A DNA stretch of 64,000 bases from Enterocloster alcoholdehydrogenati (GCF_013282095.1 NZ_BLTJ01000002.1:248001-312000); one strand, 5' to 3'; counted from the first letter of the stretch, positions 35,379 to 45,125 are shown. Numbers and translations are program-made. The notes: generated by a model from the letters alone, not told the origin.

Positions 35379-36053
35379 CTATTCTTCCGTCTTTTCTTTA
35401 CAGCTTGCACAGTCGCCGCAGCAGCCGGTTTTCTTCTTATCCTTGTTGGAACCGTTGGTCGCACAGGGCAGCTTGAGCTTATTCTGCAGGGCGGTCAGGC
35501 AGGCCAGAACGAAAAATGCGCCGGGAGCCAGGATGAAAATGGAGATAGGCTCATAGGAAGCAGGCATCACCTGGAAACCAAAGATAGTTCCGGCTCCCAA
35601 AAGTTCTCTTGCGCCGCCGATTAAAATCAGGGCTATGGTAAAGCCAAGTCCCATCCCAAGACCGTCAAAGGCAGATACCAGCGGCTTGTTCTTCATTGCA
35701 AATGCCTCAGCCCGTCCCAGGATGATACAGTTTACAACGATAAGAGGAATATAGATCCCCAGAGCGCTGTAAAGAGAAGGAGTGAATCCCTCCATCAGCA
35801 TATCTACAATGGTAACCAGGGAAGCTACCACTACGATCTCGCCGGGCAGCCGCACGCGGGCGGGGATAATATTGCGCAGGGCAGAGATCAGGATATTTGC
35901 CGCAACCAGAACCGCGGTGGTGGAAAGGCCCATGCCCGCGCCGTTGGTGGCGGAAGTGGTTACTGCTAACGTAGGACAAAGCCCCAGCATCTGAATAAAG
36001 ATGGGATTCTCTTTCCATACGCCGTTATAAATTCGTTCGGTATATTTATTCAT
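35379..36053 (-). CDS. rnfE: Rnf complex membrane subunit RnfE with Cys-rich C-terminal tail
   Basis: 224-residue membrane protein with six helices, homologous to RnfA; the paired Cys positions are in MLGLCPTLAV and VVNCIILG. After the last helix a polar tail of about 30 residues ends in TGCCGDCASCKEKTEE, which carries four cysteines in a short cluster. RnfE proteins of other bacteria usually end without it. The tail could bind a metal or a disulfide partner on the cytoplasmic side; that is inference. Same operon as the other rnf genes. Confidence 0.93.
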   Translation of the reverse strand: MNKYTERIYNGVWKENPIFIQMLGLCPTLAVTTSATNGAGMGLSTTAVLVAANILISALRNIIPARVRLPGEIVVVASLVTIVDMLMEGFTPSLYSALGIYIPLIVVNCIILGRAEAFAMKNKPLVSAFDGLGMGLGFTIALILIGGARELLGAGTIFGFQVMPASYEPISIFILAPGAFFVLACLTALQNKLKLPCATNGSNKDKKKTGCCGDCASCKEKTEE

Positions 36054-36065
36054 CTCTCACGCCTC

Positions 36066-36674
36066 CTACTTTCCTATGCAGTTTTCTACGAAATAGATCG
36101 CCGCATTTGCAGCGCCCGTCACTGCCTTTGAGGTATAGGTAGCGCCGCTGATGGCCTGGATCTGGTTATCGGAAGAAGGCGCTGTTTTTGTGACCTCCAA
36201 TGTCTGGGCCTGCTTTCCTGTAAACTGTCCCTTAAACTCTGGCTCCTCTGCCTTCATTCCAAGGCCCGGCGTCTCGCTGATGCTCAAAAATCCAATTCCT
36301 GTCAGGGTTCCCTCGGTGGTAATGCCTGCGGTAATCTGGATCAGGCCGTTATAGCCGTCGGTAGAACTGGCAGTAATCAGATAGCCTAACAGCGTGCCGT
36401 CAGCAGCCTCTGCCTTCTGAGCCGCGTCAACGGTCACATTTCCAAAGCCCTGCTCTGCGATCTTGGCCGCGCTGGCGGTTACAGCCTCCTTTAACTCATC
36501 CGTCTGTTCAAAAGAGGCAGCTTCCGGAAATACCTCTTTATAGGTGGCCGTATTGGCAGCCAGCTGAGCTTTCTCTATCGGCCCTAACGTCACCTCATGG
36601 ACGGTGCCCAGGCAGGCGCCTGCCACAAGGGTAATGACAAAGAGAAGAAATGCGTCTTTCATGATACCTTTCAT
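36066..36674 (-). CDS. rnfG: Rnf complex subunit RnfG (covalent FMN protein)
   Basis: 202 residues with one N-terminal membrane helix and an extracytoplasmic FMN-binding domain. The FMN is attached to Thr in the motif SGATYTSKAV (near residue 180), the substrate pattern of the flavin transferase ApbE. ATG overlaps the rnfD stop (ATGA at 36671-36674). No apbE gene is in the window. Confidence 0.94.
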   Translation of the reverse strand: MKGIMKDAFLLFVITLVAGACLGTVHEVTLGPIEKAQLAANTATYKEVFPEAASFEQTDELKEAVTASAAKIAEQGFGNVTVDAAQKAEAADGTLLGYLITASSTDGYNGLIQITAGITTEGTLTGIGFLSISETPGLGMKAEEPEFKGQFTGKQAQTLEVTKTAPSSDNQIQAISGATYTSKAVTGAANAAIYFVENCIGK

Positions 36675-37612
36675 GCCTTTTTAGCCTCCTTTCCGAATGC
36701 TTTTGGAAGGGTCACGCGCTCGATCATGGGCACGAAAAGATTGCTTAAAATGATTGCGTAGGAAACACCCTCAGGAGATGCGCCCCACAGACGGAAAATA
36801 CCAGTCAAAAGGCCAAGGATCACACCGAATACGATCTGTCCCTTGGGAGTAATGGGGCTTGTCACATAGTCGGTGGCCATAAAGAAGGCTCCAAAGATCA
36901 GTCCGCCTCCGCATACCTGGCAGATCACATAATTTAAGTCAAAGCCGCCGAAAATAAATACGAATACAGCTAAGGTCAATATGTAGGTTACAGGGATCTT
37001 CCAGCTGATGACCTTTTTTACGATCAGGTAGATGCCGCCGATCAAAAGGGCAATCACAGAAACCTCGCCGATGGTTCCGGGGATCCGTCCCACTACCATG
37101 GCTGCCAGATCCACACTGCCGCCGGCCCGCATGGATGCCAGGGGCGTTGCGCCGGAGATACTGTCAAAGCCCAGCTTTGCAGATGAGAAATCATTCATAT
37201 GACCTGCAAAGGAAATCAAAAGGAAGCATCTTGCCGCCAGGGCCGGGTTCATGAAATTCTGCCCCAGGCCGCCGTACAGCTGCTTTACCACGATAATGGC
37301 AAATACACCGCCAAGCATGGGGATCCAGACCGGGATCTCCGGCGGCATATTTAACGCCAGGATCATACCTGTTACCAGGGCGCTGCCGTCCATAATGGTG
37401 ATGGGGCGGTGCATCAGCTTTTCATATACATATTCGCTCGCAATACAGGCAGCTACTGTTGCCAGGATCACAAGCAGCGCATAGAAGCCGAAATTATATA
37501 CCCCGAAGGCTGCTGCCGGGAGCATGGCGATGGCCACGTCCAGCATCAGGCTCTGGGTATCCACGCTGCATCTCACATGAGGAGATGAAGATACATTTAA
37601 TAATTTATTCAT
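36671..37612 (-). CDS. rnfD: Rnf complex membrane subunit RnfD (covalent FMN protein)
   Basis: 313-residue polytopic membrane protein. The covalent FMN site is Thr in SISGATPLASM (near residue 157). About ten helices; a likely ion-translocating subunit. It stands 15 bases after rnfC and overlaps rnfG by 4 bases. Confidence 0.95.
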   Translation of the reverse strand: MNKLLNVSSSPHVRCSVDTQSLMLDVAIAMLPAAAFGVYNFGFYALLVILATVAACIASEYVYEKLMHRPITIMDGSALVTGMILALNMPPEIPVWIPMLGGVFAIIVVKQLYGGLGQNFMNPALAARCFLLISFAGHMNDFSSAKLGFDSISGATPLASMRAGGSVDLAAMVVGRIPGTIGEVSVIALLIGGIYLIVKKVISWKIPVTYILTLAVFVFIFGGFDLNYVICQVCGGGLIFGAFFMATDYVTSPITPKGQIVFGVILGLLTGIFRLWGASPEGVSYAIILSNLFVPMIERVTLPKAFGKEAKKA

Positions 37613-37627
37613 GACTTTTGTACCCTC

Positions 37628-38953
37628 CTACCCTTTCTTCCTGCGGTTCGCCGCAACGGTCTTTCTCATTTCCTTAAAGGCCTGAGTCAGAGGACGTCTG
37701 GCTGGACAGATGTAGGTACAGCTTCCGCATTCCATACATTCCATGCCGTTGACCTTCTCGAAGCGCTCGCAGTCATTTCTCAGTGCAGCCTGCATCATCA
37801 TCACAGGGACAATACGGCTGGGACATACGCTCACGCAGCGTCCGCAGCGGATACAGGCCGTAGACTCCAGGGCAGATACCTGATCCTTTGTAAAGCAGGT
37901 CAGCGCGGATGAGGTCTTGCTTACGGGGATGTCCACTGTGAAAAGGGCCTGTCCCATCATGGGGCCTCCAGAGATGATCTTTTCCGGCTCTTCCTTAAAT
38001 CCGCCGGCCGCTTCGATAAGCTCCTGGTAATTCGTACCCAGTTTTACGTTAAAATTGCAGGGCGTATGTACCGCATCGCCGGTGATGGTGATGATCTTGC
38101 GCATCAGGGGCGTGGTCTTGCAGACTGCCATGTAAACAGAAATAACCGTATCCACATTGTCTACGATACAGCCCGCGTCTGCGGGAAGCATAGAGGAATT
38201 GACCTTTCTTCCTGTAACCGCGTAGATAATAGACCGCTCTCCGCCCTGCGGATACTTGGTAAGCAGAGGACATACAGTGATACGCGGCTCATCCTTTACA
38301 AGCTCCTCCAGCTTCTTAATCGCCTCAGGCTTGTTGTTCTCCACCGCGATTACGCCCTTTGCATGGTCAAAGAGCTGAAGAATCACCTTTAAGCCTCCGA
38401 TCAGCTTTTCCGGCTCCTCGATCATCAGACGGTAATCACTGGTCAGATAAGGTTCGCACTCAGCGCCGTTTACAATGACATAATCAATAGCGTTCTCATC
38501 CTTTGGCGTCAGTTTTACGTGGGTCGGGAAGCCTGCGCCGCCCAGTCCTACGATACCCGCCTCTTTTACAATAGAACGGATCTCTTCTTTTGACAGTGTC
38601 TTTGGATCCCTGTCATTTCCCAGACCTTCTATGGTCTCATAAGTTCCGTCATTTTCAACGATTACAGACGGAACCACAGCGCCGTTGGCCGTACGCCTTG
38701 GCTCTACCGCCTTTACCGTACCAGATACGGAGCAGATCACATTCGCAGAAATAAAACCGCCTGCCTCTCCGATCTTCTGTCCCGCCAGAACCCGGTCGCC
38801 CTTTGCCACCAGTGGCTTTGCGGGAGCGCCTATGTGCTGAGACATAGGATAAACCAGTTCGCCCTTCGGAAGCAGGACCTGAATCGGTTTGCTTTCAGAC
38901 AGTTCTTTCCCTTCGTATGGATGGATACCGCCTTTAAAAGTCGCCAGACCCAT
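37628..38953 (-). CDS. rnfC: Rnf complex subunit RnfC (NADH/FMN-binding, two [4Fe-4S])
   Basis: Peripheral subunit of 441 residues that exchanges electrons with NAD+. Visible: N-terminal barrel region (HIGAPAKPLV), the nucleotide-binding GLGGAGFPTHVK near residue 135, and the C-terminal pair CIRCGRCVSVCP and CMECGSCTYICP. First gene of the operon rnfCDGEAB, read from the promoter at 39013-39041. The Rnf complex fits a fermentative anaerobe that balances ferredoxin and NADH. Confidence 0.95.
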   Translation of the reverse strand: MGLATFKGGIHPYEGKELSESKPIQVLLPKGELVYPMSQHIGAPAKPLVAKGDRVLAGQKIGEAGGFISANVICSVSGTVKAVEPRRTANGAVVPSVIVENDGTYETIEGLGNDRDPKTLSKEEIRSIVKEAGIVGLGGAGFPTHVKLTPKDENAIDYVIVNGAECEPYLTSDYRLMIEEPEKLIGGLKVILQLFDHAKGVIAVENNKPEAIKKLEELVKDEPRITVCPLLTKYPQGGERSIIYAVTGRKVNSSMLPADAGCIVDNVDTVISVYMAVCKTTPLMRKIITITGDAVHTPCNFNVKLGTNYQELIEAAGGFKEEPEKIISGGPMMGQALFTVDIPVSKTSSALTCFTKDQVSALESTACIRCGRCVSVCPSRIVPVMMMQAALRNDCERFEKVNGMECMECGSCTYICPARRPLTQAFKEMRKTVAANRRKKG

Positions 38954-39012
38954 AGATTTTTCCCTTCTTTCTTGTACTTTTCTCGTTTTAGCAAATCTTT
39001 TACAGCCTTATC

Positions 39013-39041
39013 AGTATAGCATAAATAAAGCGTGTATACAA
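39013..39041 (-). promoter_or_regulatory. promoter of the rnf operon
   Basis: Minus-strand TTGTAT (39036-39041), 17-base spacer, TATACT (39013-39018), with TG one base before the -10 box. Leader of about 53 bases. Confidence 0.6.
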
Positions 39042-39081
39042 CATGGAAACCTATCGTTAAAATATAAACTATTTGTAACTG

Positions 39082-39221
39082 TTCAGGACGGCGGGAAAAC
39101 AGGTGCAAAAACAGGCGTTAAGCTTGCTTATAAGCATGATTTTGCACCTGTTTTCACATCGGAGGAACCTCCGATGCTTCTTGAATGACCAAAGGCATTC
39201 AAGAAGATGCCCCATCCTGAA
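39082..39221. repeat. 140-bp nested-palindrome element upstream of the rnf promoter
   Basis: Outer inverted ends TTCAGGA (39082-39088) and TCCTGAA (39215-39221). Inside are three perfect inverted repeats in a row: GAAAACAGGTGCAAAA (39095-39110) with its inverse at 39140-39155; CATCGGAGG (39157-39165) with CCTCCGATG (39168-39176); and CTTCTTGAATG (39177-39187) with CATTCAAGAAG (39196-39206). No reading frame is present. The layout resembles a miniature mobile or REP-like element. It occupies most of the 403-base gap 38954-39356; the rest holds the rnf promoter and a terminator. Confidence 0.6.
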
Positions 39222-39269
39222 TCATTACAATTACACTGTTTATCTTTTTATCCATTCCGGATTGTACTA

Positions 39270-39304
39270 AAAAGGCAGCAGATGATTTCAATCTGCCGCC
39301 TTTT
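39270..39304. terminator. bidirectional terminator after the flavodoxin-family gene
   Basis: AAAAGGC-A-GCAGAT pairs with ATCTGC-C-GCCTTTT (39291-39304) around a 7-base loop, with A and T runs at the ends. Confidence 0.85.
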
Positions 39305-39356
39305 AGACAAAACAATTTTTTTGTCGGAATGTGCCTTATTTCCGGCTCATACCGTA

Positions 39357-39983
39357 TTACCGTATAAAGTTGGTGCGCTTTCTCTCTGTCTCCGCCGCCG
39401 GGATACAGACTCCGGCCCTTTTCCCGGCTTCAATACATTTTAAAAGCCAGGCCATATTCCTGCCCAGAGTACGCATGATCTGCATTCCCTCTTCATCCTC
39501 TGCCGTCTCCTGCGCCGACGTTCCATGAACCATATTCCAATACTGAGAGGAAACCACAGGCATCTGGTTAATGGTAAAATATTTGTTCAGCTGATCCAGT
39601 GCCGCCGTGGTTCCTGCTCTCCTTGCAGATACAACGGCCGCTCCCGGCTTATGAGCCGCCGCCGCGCCGCCGCAGTAAAAGAAACGGTCTAAAAATGAAG
39701 TGATGGCCCCGCTGGCAGAAGCATAGTGAACCGGAGAACCCACAATCAGTCCATCACATTCTTTCATCTTTGCTACTGCAGTGTTTACCAGATCATCGTC
39801 ATGGACACATTTTCCCAGCCTGGCGCAGGCGCCGCAGCCCATGCAGCCCCAGACCTGGCGGCCTCCCACATGAAGGATCTCCGTCTCGATTCCCTCTTTT
39901 TCCAGCTCCTTTGCGGCCTCGCATAAGGCAGTCCAGGTGCATCCCTCCTTGTGAGGGCTTCCGTTTAACATCAATACTTTCAT
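39357..39983 (-). CDS. flavodoxin-family NAD(P)H-dependent FMN oxidoreductase
   Basis: 208 residues with the flavodoxin-like fold: FMN loop LNGSPHKEGCT at the start and GSPVHYASASGAITSFLDR in the middle, as in NADPH-dependent FMN reductases and iron-sulfur flavoproteins. The cysteine cluster CMGCGACARLGKCVHDDD (near 47-65) resembles the compact cluster region of iron-sulfur flavoproteins, so it may bind a [4Fe-4S] centre. Substrate unknown. Starts 23 bases after the helicase gene in the same direction, so it may share that transcript. Confidence 0.85.
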   Translation of the reverse strand: MKVLMLNGSPHKEGCTWTALCEAAKELEKEGIETEILHVGGRQVWGCMGCGACARLGKCVHDDDLVNTAVAKMKECDGLIVGSPVHYASASGAITSFLDRFFYCGGAAAAHKPGAAVVSARRAGTTAALDQLNKYFTINQMPVVSSQYWNMVHGTSAQETAEDEEGMQIMRTLGRNMAWLLKCIEAGKRAGVCIPAAETERKRTNFIR

Positions 39984-40006
39984 TTTTCACATCCTCCTTG
40001 ATTGAT

Positions 40007-43000
40007 TCATCCGATTCCGTCTCCAGACATTTCTCCGATACAGCCCAGAAGATCTTCCTTCGTAAGTTTTGCCAGAGAAATCCCCTCTCCTGTTACCACC
40101 TGATCCGCCAGTTCCCGCTTTGTTTCCTGAAGCTTTAAGATATTTTCTTCAACGGTGTTCTGGGTAATCAGGCGGTAAACCGTGACCTGTTTTTCCTGGC
40201 CGATGCGGTGGGCCCGGTCAGTGGCCTGATTCTGGGCCGCCACATTCCACCATGGATCATAATGGATCACAATATCTGCCGCTGTCAGGTTAAGCCCCGT
40301 ACCGCCGGCCTTCAAACTGATGAGAAACACGGGGACTGTATCCTTTGAAAACAGGGATACCAGCCGGAGGCGCTCTTCCTTGGACACCGCCCCCGTAAGC
40401 TTATAACAGGCGATCTTCTCTTTTTCCAGCCTCTCCCCTATCAGTTCCAGCATGGAGGCGAACTGGGAAAACACCAGGATTTTGTGCTCTCCCTCTACCC
40501 CGCGGCGAATCAGATCCACACAGGTCTCCAGCTTGGCGGAGCCTGCCCTGTAATCCTTTAGGCACAGCCGGGGATCACAGCAGATCTGGCGCAGGCGCAT
40601 CAGCCCCGAAAGGATCTGGAGTTTCCCTCCCCCGTCTGCACAGCCGCCGCTTTCCAGCTCCTTTTTTAATTCCAGGGCTTTTGCCGCATACAGTGTCCTC
40701 TGTTCCCCTTCCAGATGTGAGTATACCACCTGTTCCACCTTATCGGGAAGCTCCTTTAGTACATCTTTTTTCACACGGCGCAGCACAAAGGGATCAATCA
40801 GGCGTTTCAGCCTCTCCAGTGTCTCCCTGTCTCCCTCTTTTACAATGGGGATCTCATATTCTCTGCGAAACACCCCGGGGCCAAAGAGAAATCCGGGCAT
40901 TACATAGTCGAAGATGCTCCACAGCTCACCCAGCCGGTTCTCCACCGGAGTGCCGGTAAGGGCAAACCGCGAGCGAACGCGTAGAGCCTTTACTGCTCTG
41001 GCGCTCTGAGTGGCGGCATTTTTTATATACTGTGCCTCGTCTATGATCTGAAACCGAAATTCAATTCCCTCATAAAAAGAGATATCCCGCTTGAGCAGGT
41101 CATAGGAGGTAACGGCGATTTCACAGGCAGAGGGGTCGTTTTTAAGCGCCTGTATCCTTTCCTCGCGATCAGCTCCGTTTCCCGCAATGGACCAGACCTT
41201 CCGATCCGGTGCAAACCGTCGGATCTCATACTCCCAGTTATAAACCAGAGACGCCGGACATACTACCAGGGTTGGAAAGCGCTCTCCCTGCTCATAAGCA
41301 TCCTCTAATAGAGCGATAACCTGCAGTGTCTTTCCCAGTCCCATATCGTCTGCCAGAATCCCTCCAAAACCGCAGTGATCCAGCATCTTAAGCCACCGGT
41401 ATCCCGTTTTCTGGTATTCCCTAAGCACATCCTTTAAACGCTCCGGCACCGGCTCTTCACTGTCCTCCACTGACTTGATGCCGCGAACCACCGCCTTAAA
41501 CAGCTGATCTCTGTAAAATGCCACTCCGGGCTCTTCTTTCAGTATATGATCCAGATACAGCGCCCGATAAGCCGGCAGACGCATTTTTCCTTTTTCCAGT
41601 TCTTTTTTACTGATTCCCAATTCGCCGGCCAGCCGGGTGATGGTATAGATTCCCCCTTCCTCCAGTCTCAGAAACTGGCCGCTTTTGAGGCGGTAATATT
41701 TTTTCTTCTGACTGTAGGCCGTCAGTATCTTTGCCAGCTCACCGGCTGCAAATTCTCCCGGATCTACCGTCAGTTCCAGCCAGCCAGATACCGACTGCAC
41801 TGAGGCCCTGATCTTAAGAGGAGGCAGAATCCTCCAGTTTTTCATATTTTCTGCCAGATATACCTCCCCCAGGGCCTTAAATTCTTCCATACCTTCATTC
41901 AGGAGACGATAAAGCCCTTCTTCGTCTTTTCGGATCACCAGGCGTCCGTCCTGACTGTCCTTACACTTAAAATACTTACTGATCACCTGGCTGATCTTAA
42001 ACTCTCCCGGCACATCACGGCACACCGTCCGGGACAGCTCCTCATCCTCCACAGGATGAAACCTGTATTCTCCATATGACAGGCATGGCTCCATATATAA
42101 AGCTCCATCAGACCCGCCTTCAAAGAAAAACTCTGCCCTCAAAGGCTCTGTACTGTAGGCGTCAAGGTCTACTCCCTCCTGACGAATCTTTCCAAACGTT
42201 TCCAGAGCCTTTAAAACCCGTTGAGAAAAGAGAGGGATATCCCGTTCCGCCACCATCACCTCCTGTTCTCGTTCCCTGCGGATCTGCTCCAGGAAAATAC
42301 CCGCCGCCTGCAAAAACCTTTCGCTGCACTGGTAAATATACCTTCCTGCCACAATATAGAGGTGGCGTTCGCCCTTAAAGGCCGCCTGAATAGCCTGGGT
42401 CTGCTCTGTCCGTTCCAGGATTCCCTCCAGACGCACCCGTATGCCATCTCTCCCATATTTGCCTGCATGGATGGAAAGAATGGGATCCTCCCTTACTACC
42501 CGGAACAGGCCTTTTGCGTTTCCCGGAAGGCGCATCTCTATCATCTGCCCCTCTTCCGTTTCCGGGAGGGCCTCAAAAAAGCGGTCCCTGTCCATACGGC
42601 CAAGGGTCAGTTCCCGAACCGCCTTCTGCTTCTCTCCAATGGTTATAATCAGCGATAAAAGCCTTCTGCTTTCCGGTTCAAAGGCCGTTTTCTGATGGTG
42701 GAAGGCAAGTTCCCGTCCATAAGACACAAACGCGCCCGTCTCTACTGCCCCGCAAAACGCACCCAGATCCCGCAGCGTATAGAACCTGCTTTTTCCGATC
42801 TTACACTCCATACGCACCTGGCTGCCCTCCAAAGACAGCACCGGTATCAGACGCACTCCGGTTTCCTGCTCTCCCAGGATATCCGCCACGGCCCGGTTCG
42901 TATACTCCCGAATCATTGCATGGGCCTGAGAAGAGGTGTGAACCGGCGGCATTAAGGTTTCCTTCTGGTATTCCTTATAATACGCAAAAAGGGCCTCCCC

Positions 43001-43183
43001 ATGGGCGCAGATGCCCCTATAAGAATTCCCTTCTGCACAGGTACAGGAATAATCCTTCACCTGACCATTTTTCAGATACAGCTGCACCCGAAAGGTGCGG
43101 GCCTGGTCCTCCACCAGGCCCTTTACACCAGCCTCTCCCTTCCAGAAGCTGCTGGTCTCCATTTTTACGATCTTCATTGACAT
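40007..43183 (-). CDS. SNF2-family DNA translocase/helicase with N-terminal SWIM zinc finger
   Basis: 1058 residues. SWIM-type zinc finger near 48-62 (CTCAEGNSYRGICAH), a SNF2-associated middle region (about 150-570), then the ATPase core: Walker A DDMGLGKT near 618, the DEAQ box IIDEAQYIKN, ALTGTPVENRLGELW, and the C-terminal lobe with FLISLKAGGTGLNLTAAD and DRAHRIGQEKQ. Bacterial members are thought to remodel protein-DNA or RNA polymerase complexes; the exact role is unknown. Two ATGs (43183 and 43177) compete for the start; AGGAG lies 13 bases before the first. argS stands 27 bases upstream in the same direction. Confidence 0.92.
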   Translation of the reverse strand: MSMKIVKMETSSFWKGEAGVKGLVEDQARTFRVQLYLKNGQVKDYSCTCAEGNSYRGICAHGEALFAYYKEYQKETLMPPVHTSSQAHAMIREYTNRAVADILGEQETGVRLIPVLSLEGSQVRMECKIGKSRFYTLRDLGAFCGAVETGAFVSYGRELAFHHQKTAFEPESRRLLSLIITIGEKQKAVRELTLGRMDRDRFFEALPETEEGQMIEMRLPGNAKGLFRVVREDPILSIHAGKYGRDGIRVRLEGILERTEQTQAIQAAFKGERHLYIVAGRYIYQCSERFLQAAGIFLEQIRREREQEVMVAERDIPLFSQRVLKALETFGKIRQEGVDLDAYSTEPLRAEFFFEGGSDGALYMEPCLSYGEYRFHPVEDEELSRTVCRDVPGEFKISQVISKYFKCKDSQDGRLVIRKDEEGLYRLLNEGMEEFKALGEVYLAENMKNWRILPPLKIRASVQSVSGWLELTVDPGEFAAGELAKILTAYSQKKKYYRLKSGQFLRLEEGGIYTITRLAGELGISKKELEKGKMRLPAYRALYLDHILKEEPGVAFYRDQLFKAVVRGIKSVEDSEEPVPERLKDVLREYQKTGYRWLKMLDHCGFGGILADDMGLGKTLQVIALLEDAYEQGERFPTLVVCPASLVYNWEYEIRRFAPDRKVWSIAGNGADREERIQALKNDPSACEIAVTSYDLLKRDISFYEGIEFRFQIIDEAQYIKNAATQSARAVKALRVRSRFALTGTPVENRLGELWSIFDYVMPGFLFGPGVFRREYEIPIVKEGDRETLERLKRLIDPFVLRRVKKDVLKELPDKVEQVVYSHLEGEQRTLYAAKALELKKELESGGCADGGGKLQILSGLMRLRQICCDPRLCLKDYRAGSAKLETCVDLIRRGVEGEHKILVFSQFASMLELIGERLEKEKIACYKLTGAVSKEERLRLVSLFSKDTVPVFLISLKAGGTGLNLTAADIVIHYDPWWNVAAQNQATDRAHRIGQEKQVTVYRLITQNTVEENILKLQETKRELADQVVTGEGISLAKLTKEDLLGCIGEMSGDGIG

Positions 43184-43210
43184 GAAATGTACCCTGCTCC
43201 TACAGGCTGA

Positions 43211-44998
43211 CTACATCCGCTCCGGGGCCTCGATTCCCAAAAGACCGATACAGGTTTCCAGCACCCGTTTGGTCAGGGTGATCAGGCCGATGTAGCTGTC
43301 CTTCTGCGTCTCATCCTCCTCGGAGAGGATCTTGGTATCATGATAAAAACTGTTAAATGCGTTAGCTGTCTCATAAATATACTGACAAATCTTATGAGGA
43401 GCCGTCTCCGCAAAACTGTTCTCAAGCACTTCACTGTATTTTGCCAGCTGGAGCATCAGAGCCTTTTCCGAAACTCCCTTTGCAGGCAGAATCTTCTTTT
43501 CCGCCGCCAGACTGCTTACACAGCCGCCGTTGTCCTTATATTTTCCGAGAATGGATTTGATTCGGACAATCGTATAAAGGATATAAGGACCTGTATTTCC
43601 CTCAAACGAAATAAACCGGTCAATATCAAATACGTAGTCCTTGGATGCCTGATTAGACAGATCCCCGTACTTTAAAGCGGCAAGGCCAACCACCTTGGCG
43701 GTCTCTCTTGCTTCCTCTTCCGATACGGTGCGGTTTTCCATGATCCGGGCAAATACCGCTTCATCAATGTCTGCGATCAGCTTCTCCAGACGCATCACGC
43801 CGCCCTCTCTTGTCTTAAAGGGCTTTCCGTCCTTGCCGTTCATGGTACCGAATCCCAAAAAGATCATCTTTGTATCCGGCTTAACGATACCGGATTTTCT
43901 GGCTACGCGAAATACCTGTTCAAAATGCATGGCCTGGCGCTTGTCTACCACATAGATATAACGGTCCGGACAAAAATCCTGCTCCCGCTCCACAATAGTG
44001 GCCAGATCAGAGGTGGCATACAGGGAAGCACCGTCGGACTTGCGGATCAGGCAGGGCGGAATTTCCTTTGTATCGCTTTCCTCCGCTACATCCACAACCA
44101 AAGCGCCCTGGCTCTCATAAGCAAGGCCCCTTTCAGTGAGCATCTGGACCATATCATCAATGTAAGGCTCTGCGTCGCTCTCGCCCTTCCACAGGTCGAA
44201 ATCCACATTCAGACTGGAGTAATTCTTCTTAAGATCTGCTACGGACACCGCCAGAATGTGATCCCAGATAGCCCTAAAGGGCTTATATCCCTTTTGAAGC
44301 TTTAAGGTAGCCTGATGCGCTCTTTCTTTAAATGCCTCATCCGCCTTTGACTTGGCGCTGGCGGCCGGATAAATCTCCTCCAATTCGCTTATGGTAAAGG
44401 GAGCCTCTGTGGGATATTCACCGGTATATGTCTCATCAAAATACACAAGCTCCGGCTTTCTGTCTCTTAACTCCTCAATAATCAGGCCCATCTGCAGCCC
44501 CCAGTCACCCAGGTGCACATCGCCGATCATCTCATAGCCCATGAACCGCCCCATGCGCTTGATGCTCTCGCCAATGATGGCGGAACGCAGATGGCCTACA
44601 TGAAGGGGCTTTGCCACATTAGCTCCGCCATAGTCTACAATAATAGTCTCCTTTTTCTCCGGCTCCTCCAGTCCCAGCTTGTCGGCCGCTGCCATGCCGG
44701 CCATATAATCCGCCAGAAAGGTTTCCGACAGCTTCAGATTGATAAAGCCGGGCATCACAGCCACTGCCTCTTCAAAGACAGGCAGTTCCTTAGGCGCCGT
44801 CAGCTTCTCTACCACTGCATTTGCAATATCAATAGGCTTTGTACGGTAAGCCTTCGCCGCCGCCATGGCTCCGTTGCACTGGTATTCGCACAGATCCGGC
44901 CGGTTAGAAAGAACCACTCTGGCAAATTTCTCCTCATAGCCGCAGGCTGTAAAAGCAGCCCTTAATTCCTGTTCCATCAGTTCCAGAATCTTTTTCAC
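43211..44998 (-). CDS. argS: arginyl-tRNA synthetase
   Basis: Class I synthetase of 595 residues that charges tRNA-Arg. The HIGH-type motif is HVGHLRSAI near residue 120; the C-terminal anticodon-binding DALR domain covers about 475-595. As usual in ArgS, there is no typical KMSKS. The start is GTG at 44998, with AAGGAG 9 bases upstream; the longer frame to 45097 would run back through the efp terminator. No T-box motif is visible in the 127-base gap to efp. Confidence 0.94.
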   Translation of the reverse strand: MKKILELMEQELRAAFTACGYEEKFARVVLSNRPDLCEYQCNGAMAAAKAYRTKPIDIANAVVEKLTAPKELPVFEEAVAVMPGFINLKLSETFLADYMAGMAAADKLGLEEPEKKETIIVDYGGANVAKPLHVGHLRSAIIGESIKRMGRFMGYEMIGDVHLGDWGLQMGLIIEELRDRKPELVYFDETYTGEYPTEAPFTISELEEIYPAASAKSKADEAFKERAHQATLKLQKGYKPFRAIWDHILAVSVADLKKNYSSLNVDFDLWKGESDAEPYIDDMVQMLTERGLAYESQGALVVDVAEESDTKEIPPCLIRKSDGASLYATSDLATIVEREQDFCPDRYIYVVDKRQAMHFEQVFRVARKSGIVKPDTKMIFLGFGTMNGKDGKPFKTREGGVMRLEKLIADIDEAVFARIMENRTVSEEEARETAKVVGLAALKYGDLSNQASKDYVFDIDRFISFEGNTGPYILYTIVRIKSILGKYKDNGGCVSSLAAEKKILPAKGVSEKALMLQLAKYSEVLENSFAETAPHKICQYIYETANAFNSFYHDTKILSEEDETQKDSYIGLITLTKRVLETCIGLLGIEAPERM

Positions 44999-45073
44999 TC
45001 TATGTTTCTCCTTCCCGCAGACGTATAGAATCTCAGAAAAAGCAGCTATTCTGCTCTGCTGTAGATGAAAACT

Positions 45074-45095
45074 GCCCCGGCGGTAGGGCCGGAGC
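45074..45095 (-). terminator. intrinsic terminator of efp
   Basis: GCCCCGGC (45074-45081) pairs with GCCGGAGC (45088-45095) with one G-U pair; on the minus strand AGTTTTC follows. Confidence 0.65.
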
Positions 45096-45125
45096 AATCC
45101 TTCTGTTTCTCAGAAATAAAATAAA

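Noticed and set aside
44998-45125. Arg-specific T-box before argS
   Set aside because: The 127-base gap contains only the efp terminator and a short A/T-rich stretch; no T-box motif.
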